In this document: positions 59,562-64,000 of the stretch, piece after piece
How positions within the stretch are numbered: position 1 is the stretch's first letter
Layout: the number at the start of each line of letters is the position of its first letter
Origin: Janibacter hoylei PVAS-1
GTDB taxonomy: Bacteria; Actinomycetota; Actinomycetes; Actinomycetales; Dermatophilaceae
Assembly (NCBI RefSeq): GCF_000297495.1
Contig: NZ_ALWX01000039.1
Coordinates: 1 to 64,000, forward strand
DNA length: 64,000 nucleotides
Direction: 5' to 3'
Program-made: the position numbers and the translations under genes
The notes under the pieces: model-generated
Database searches by the model: none
What the model was told of the DNA's origin: nothing
The model's input: only the letters and a program-made list of their open reading frames with translations

Positions 59562-59906
59562 ATGGGCTCTGACCCGCGATCCGCCCGTGCGCTCCTGCGC
59601 CGCTCCTCGACCGTGGTCGCCGCGCAGGCCGTGCTCCTGCTGATCACCGTCGCCCTGGCCGCTCTCGTCGGCTGGGAGGCCGCTGTCGTCGGCCTGGCGC
59701 TCATGCAGCTCGTCACCACCGTGGTCGTCGTCGGCCCGTGGGGCGCCCCTCCCCGGGCCAGCGCAGGCGGCGCCGCCTCCACCGACGTGGCCGAGCTGAC
59801 GCAGCGCGTCGACGCCCTCGGAGCCCGCCTCGTCGCCAGCACCGAGCGCACCCGCGTCGAGGTGCTCGACGCCCTCGCGGATGGTCGGCGGGACCGGACG
59901 CGCTGA
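59562..59906 (+). CDS. Small membrane protein with coiled-coil tail
   Basis: 114 residues: two hydrophobic helices (about 17-37 and 40-60) and a C-terminal amphipathic segment DVAELTQRVDALGARLVASTERTRVEVLDALADG that looks coiled-coil. No family recognised. ATG at 59562; its TGA shares a base with the ATG of the glycosyltransferase gene (TGATG), so it may be an organising or anchoring partner for that enzyme. Confidence 0.75.
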   Translation: MGSDPRSARALLRRSSTVVAAQAVLLLITVALAALVGWEAAVVGLALMQLVTTVVVVGPWGAPPRASAGGAASTDVAELTQRVDALGARLVASTERTRVEVLDALADGRRDRTR

Positions 59907-62311
59907 TGGGGGACTCCCCCACCGGCCTCGTCCCCGACGCGGCGCAGCAGCTGACCGCGTCGGACCTCGACGCCTATGCCGCCTTTGCCCTGCGCACCCG
60001 CAGTCCCTTCGCCCGTGAGGTCCTGCGGGCCGGGGGCCACACCGACGTGCTCGGCCGGGTCCTCGCCCTGGGCGGCGCCGACGGGTCCCACACCCGGGGT
60101 CTGGCCGTCCTCGACGACGCCGTCGCGGCGGGCGGGGTCGGCTCCCTTCGTCCGGAGGCACTGTCCGTCTGGACCTCCCTGCTGCTGCGTGCCGGGCGGG
60201 AGGACCAGCTGCGCGAGGTCCTCGCCAAGCCCGACCTGCCGCTGACCGACGCCGAGCGGTGGGTGCTGCGCACCGACCTGGCCAATCCCCACCGCACCGG
60301 TGCCGGCCTGACCGGCGACGCGCTCGCCGCCGCCGAGCGGGACTGGCTCGCGGTGCTCAACGAGGTGCACACCCCCGACGGCCTCGAGCCGGTCGAGCTG
60401 GTGCCCCCCCGAGGGGCACGACACGGTCTACCAGCGACTCACCACCACCCTCGACGCCGCCGTCGACGGCGACCTCGTGAGCGTCGTCATGTCGGCCTAC
60501 CGCCCCGACGCCGACCTCCGGCTGGCCGTCCGCGGGGTGCTCCAGCAGACCTGGCGCAACCTCGAGCTCATCATCGTCGACGACGCCTCCGGCCCCGGCT
60601 CCGACGCACTGCTCGAGGAGGTCGCGGCCCTCGACCCCCGCGTGCGGGTCGTGCGCGCCCCCCCGCAATGCCGGCACCTACGCCGCGCGCAACCTCGCGC
60701 TCACCGTCGCGCGCGGCCGCTGGATGACCTTCCAGGACAGCGACGACTGGACCCACCCACGACGCATCGAGCACCAGGTCCGGCACCTGCTCGACTTCCC
60801 CCGGGTGCTCGCCAACCGGACGTGGACGCTGCGCTCCTACCCCGACCTGACGATGACCTTCGTCGGCTACCCCGCCCGACGGCTCAACGCCAGCTCCCTC
60901 CTCCTCGACATCGCACAGGTGACCGAGCTCGTCGGCGACTTCGACGTCACCCGCAAGTCCGGCGACATGGAGCTGCCGCTGCGCCTGCGGGCCGTCCGCC
61001 CGGGCAGCGTGCGCGACCTGTCGCACCCCTCACCGCTCGCGATCACGCAGCTGCGCGTCGGCTCGCTCTCCCGCGACGACGCCGTGCCCGGGTGGACCCG
61101 CTGGGACCGGCTCGCCTACCGCGACAGCTACCTCGAGTGGCACGAGCAGCTCGCGACCGGCCGGATCGCCCCCGGCCCCGGCTCGACCCGGCCCTTCCCC
61201 CTCCCCCGGCACGGCTGGTACGCCGACCGCGACCAACGCGACCCGGCCGTCGCCTGGGACGTCGTCGTCCTCGGCGACATCCGGCCCGTGGCCCCCGACG
61301 CCCTGCGGACGCTGGGCGTGGCCCGCACCGCCTCCGCGAGCGGGCTGCGGACCGCGATCGCCCACGCCGAGGCGCCCCGCCCGTTGTCGACCAAGCGGCT
61401 CGACCTGCTGCCCGGCGTCTCCACCGACGTGCGCCTGGGCCGTCTCGGCCTGACCAGCGCCCACGAGGACGACGCCGTCGACCTGCTCGTCGTCACCTCC
61501 CCGGAGAGCGTGCTCCACCTCGACGGCGCCGGCCTGCGCCCCGGCTCCGTCCTCGTCGTCACCGACACCGCCGAGCCGCAGGGCTGGACCGTCGCCGCCG
61601 TCGACTCCCGCTGCGCCGAGCTCTTCGGCGTCACCCCGACGTGGGGCGGGCCGGCCGCCGTCCACGAGCCCGGCTCCCCCGTGCGCGCCGCCGTCCCCGC
61701 CGACCGCTGGACCGACGCCGACCTCGCCGACGTCGTCGGCGCCCGCTGGCTCGAGGTGCCCGGGCACCGTCGCCCGAGCGCCGCCGACGGCATCGCCATC
61801 GGCCACCACCTCCCCGATGCCCGCGAGCACTGGCCCGAGCCGGCCACCGCGATCCGGGCCGCCCACCCCGGCACGGTCGTGCTCGCCGACCGGGGGGAGG
61901 TCCCCGTCGAGGTCCACTGTCTGCACGGGCTCGGCGCGGTGACCAAGGCCCTCGGGCGGCGTCGCCCGCCGCCGTCCTGGCTCTCCTTCGCCGGGACCGG
62001 CATGACGCCGCGCGAGTTCCTCTCCCACATCGACGCCTTCGTCCACCTCGGCGTGTGGGGCCGGGCCGCCGAGCACGCGACGCGCGAGGCCCTCGCTGCG
62101 GGCCTGCCCTGCGTCGTCGGCACCGACGCCGCCCCCAGCGGGCTGACCGGTCGGATCCGGTGCGTCGCCCCGGACGAGGTCGGCGCCGCCCTCGCCGAGC
62201 TCCTCGCCGAGCCGGCTGCCGCCGACGCCGCCACCGCGGCGCGAGAGGCCGCCTGGACCCGCACCCTCCACGACCTGGTGGCCACCCCCACCGCCCCTCG
62301 ACCCCAACTGA
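59906..62311 (+). pseudogene. Large glycosyltransferase (GT2 core plus GT4-like C-terminus), three frameshifts
   Basis: When repaired about 800 residues: a helical N-terminal region (1-170), a GT2 (GT-A) domain with VSVVMSAYRPDADLRLAVRGVL and the metal motif MTFQDSDDW, a middle region, and a GT-B-like tail with EHATREALAAGLPCVVGT. Frame breaks lie in the C7 runs at 60404-60410 (VPPEGHDTVYQ) and 60658-60664 (RAPRNAGTYAARN), each fixed by one base fewer. After RTLHDLVA the frame runs on without a stop; one base fewer within 62281-62308 would end it at the TGA of 62311, just before the next gene. The end is therefore uncertain. Confidence 0.8.
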
Positions 62312-62323
62312 CAGGTATCGCCC

Positions 62324-64000
62324 ATGAGCCCCAAGGCACCGCTCCAGCGCCGCATCCGCGCACGCCTGCTCCCCTTCGCCGGGTACCTGCCCGCCGAGCG
62401 CGGGCCGGCTGGCGTGCAGCGGCTCGCCCAGAAGGGCCGCGTGGCCACCGCCAACCGCCTCATCCGCAAGAACCCCAGCGTCGCCCTCGCCCGGCTGGAG
62501 GCGGAGCTGACCGACGACTCGCCGCCCTCGACCGTGCGGTCCACCGCCTCCGCGGCCTGGGCCACGGACGACTTCGTCAAGGCGGCAGGGCTCTACGAGC
62601 GGCTCGTCACCTCCGGCGACGGCACGGCGATGGACATCCTGCGGTGGGCCCGTGCGGGGCGCAAGGCGGAGTCGCCACAGATCCTGGCCCGCGCGCAGGA
62701 CGCCGCGCTCTCCCGGGTGCCCGCCGATGCCTCCGAGCTGACGAAGGCGGTCAAGACCCTCAAGGACGCCCCGGCCGACGAGCTGGGTCGGGTGCACGAC
62801 TGGCGCGAGCGGATCGCCGCCGCCCACCCCGAGCTCGACCTCATCGACGTCGACCGCCTCATCACCGACCTGCAGGTCCACGAGGCCCTCTCCGACGACC
62901 ACCTCGACCCGGCCGTCGTCACCGACGTGCTCGCCCGTGACGGCGGCGCCGCCGCGCTCGTGCGCAGCCTGCTCCGATCGCGCCGTCTCGACGAGCTCGA
63001 GGAGCAGCTCGGCGCCTTCGACGCGAGCATCGCAGCCCGCGTGCCCGACACGCTGTGGCAGCGGGTGCTCAAGCTGGCCATGTCCCTCGGCTGGACCTCC
63101 CTGGCGGCCCGTGCCGCGGAGTTCGCGCCTGACCAGGTCGAGGGTGACCTGCGCCGCCGACTGGCCGCCGACGCGGCAGACGAGCAGGCGATCCTCGCCG
63201 ACCCCTGGCAGCCCCCGGCCGCCGCCCCGGCCCCCGCGAGCAGCGAGCTGGACCCGCGCTCGGTCGTCTCCGTGCTCGGCCAGTCCCTGCCCATCCGCTC
63301 CGGCGGCTACGCCACCCGCTCGCACGGCATCCTCACGGGCCTCGCGGTCCAGGGGTGGGACATGGCGGCCGTGACCCGGCTCGGCTTCCCCTTCGACCTG
63401 TGGTGGAGCGCCGACGACGAGCGCACGCCGGCACCCGTCGACGTCGTCGACGGCATCCCCTACCACCGTCTCCTCGAGGACGGGGTGCGCGAGTACCCGC
63501 GAGCCCCGCTGCCGCCCTACGTCGAGCGAGGCGCCGCCGGCATCGCCGAGCTGGCCCGCGACCGCCGCGCGAGCCTCGTGCACGCGTCGAGCCTCTACGA
63601 CGTCGGCATGGCCGGCCTGAGCGCGGCCCGCCAGCTCGGCCTCCCCTTCGTCTACGAGATGCGGGGGCTCAAGCAGCTGCTCGAGGACGCCCGGCAGCCG
63701 CTCTTCTCCGCCTCCCCGCGGCGCGACTACCTCGACCTGCTCGAGGGGACCGTCGCGCGTGAGGCCGACGCGGTCCTCGTCATCACCGAGGCCCTCGGCC
63801 GCGAGATGGTCCGCCTGGGTGTCGACCCCGAGCGCATCACCGTCGTCCCCAACGGCGTCGACGCCTCACGCTTCACCCCCCGCGAGCGCGATGAGGAGCT
63901 CGCCCAGCGCCTCGGCGTCGCGGGCAAGACGGTCATCGGCTACATCGGCGGGCTCGTCCACTACGAGGGTCTCGACCTGCTCTTCCAGGCGGTCGCGCAG
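62324..64000 (+). CDS. GT4-family glycosyltransferase with helical N-terminal extension (3' end beyond window)
   Basis: At least 559 residues, open to the window edge. The first 300 are helical, Ala/Arg/Leu-rich with no domain recognised (SVALARLEAELTDDSP). From about 310 the GT4 fold starts: LPIRSGGYATRSHGILTGLAVQGWDMAAVTR (nucleotide-sugar N-terminal domain), YEMRGLKQLLEDAR and VITEALGREMVRLGVDPERITVVPNGVDASRFTP; the C-terminal catalytic E-x7-E domain is cut off. ATG at 62324 with AGG at 62312-62316 upstream. It follows the GT2/GT4 fusion, the two presumably assembling one surface glycan. Confidence 0.88.
   Translation, partial: MSPKAPLQRRIRARLLPFAGYLPAERGPAGVQRLAQKGRVATANRLIRKNPSVALARLEAELTDDSPPSTVRSTASAAWATDDFVKAAGLYERLVTSGDGTAMDILRWARAGRKAESPQILARAQDAALSRVPADASELTKAVKTLKDAPADELGRVHDWRERIAAAHPELDLIDVDRLITDLQVHEALSDDHLDPAVVTDVLARDGGAAALVRSLLRSRRLDELEEQLGAFDASIAARVPDTLWQRVLKLAMSLGWTSLAARAAEFAPDQVEGDLRRRLAADAADEQAILADPWQPPAAAPAPASSELDPRSVVSVLGQSLPIRSGGYATRSHGILTGLAVQGWDMAAVTRLGFPFDLWWSADDERTPAPVDVVDGIPYHRLLEDGVREYPRAPLPPYVERGAAGIAELARDRRASLVHASSLYDVGMAGLSAARQLGLPFVYEMRGLKQLLEDARQPLFSASPRRDYLDLLEGTVAREADAVLVITEALGREMVRLGVDPERITVVPNGVDASRFTPRERDEELAQRLGVAGKTVIGYIGGLVHYEGLDLLFQAVAQ

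Noticed and set aside
53494-62311. Phase-variable surface genes through homopolymer tracts
   Set aside because: The same run-length problem affects otsA, a regulator, nitrobindin and a transporter permease, so a sequencing artefact explains all cases more simply. Not fully excluded.

Overview
This 64 kb window is chromosomal DNA from a very GC-rich Gram-positive actinobacterium. The gene content fits Micrococcales and most resembles Intrasporangiaceae (Janibacter/Knoellia-like); that family guess is inference, the phylum is not in doubt. Phylum markers are mycothiol genes (mshA, mshD, mycothiol-dependent formaldehyde dehydrogenase), CarD, SenX3-RegX3, GlnR, a GuaB1-type IMPDH relative, an HbhA-like lysine-rich protein and DUF2516/DUF4032/RDD proteins. 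About 60 protein genes are packed with short gaps, many 1-4 bp start/stop overlaps and no insertion sequence, prophage, CRISPR or rRNA. No gene-free stretch exceeds about 300 bases; the longest holds a cobalamin riboswitch.

Layout. 1-5.7 kb: Ser/Thr kinase (cut by the window edge), CBS protein, trehalose synthesis otsA-otsB, DUF4032 kinase-like protein, RDD protein. 5.7-14.3 kb: rlmB, cysS, mycothiol-dependent formaldehyde detoxification pair, small membrane proteins, a class I amidotransferase, ispF, a flavin monooxygenase-like gene, ispD, carD. 14.4-24.1 kb: lipoprotein, regX3-senX3 divergent from phoU, gpmA, YbjN-like, mshA, an unknown membrane protein, methyltransferase-like, cupin, DUF2516, dtd, asparaginase. 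24.1-30.6 kb: HbhA-like protein with its XRE regulator, ygfZ, LCP ligase, nitrobindin, membrane protein, glnR-mshD. 30.5-39.8 kb: phosphate block ppk-mutT1, pstSCAB, and convergent pit plus its DUF47 partner. 40-44.6 kb: enoyl-CoA hydratase and a riboswitch-controlled corrinoid-type ABC importer. 44.6-53.5 kb: subtilisin-like lipoprotein protease, tRNA-Lys, DadA-like oxidase, acyltransferase, DUF445, guaB1, PHP protein. 53.5-64 kb: surface-polysaccharide region with two AT3-SGNH acyltransferases flanking a tRNA-Glu/Asp/Phe cluster, wecB and large glycosyltransferases running off the end.

Themes. Phosphate: SenX3-RegX3-PhoU, Pst, Pit, PPK and MutT1 lie close together, and 11-bp-periodic GTTCACC repeats (PHO-box-like) precede phoU, pstS and ppk. 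Mycothiol synthesis and use are spread over three loci. About 20 genes have a TANNNT hexamer ending 6-7 nt before the start codon, the signature of leaderless mRNAs; I used this to choose starts.

Caution on quality: about thirteen single-base lesions in eleven genes break otherwise good reading frames, most in runs of 5-7 G or C. They look like homopolymer length errors in the assembly rather than decay, and I give the reconstructed gene limits. A second global oddity is the 9-mer CCCCCTTCG (either strand), seen about 28 times where chance predicts about two.
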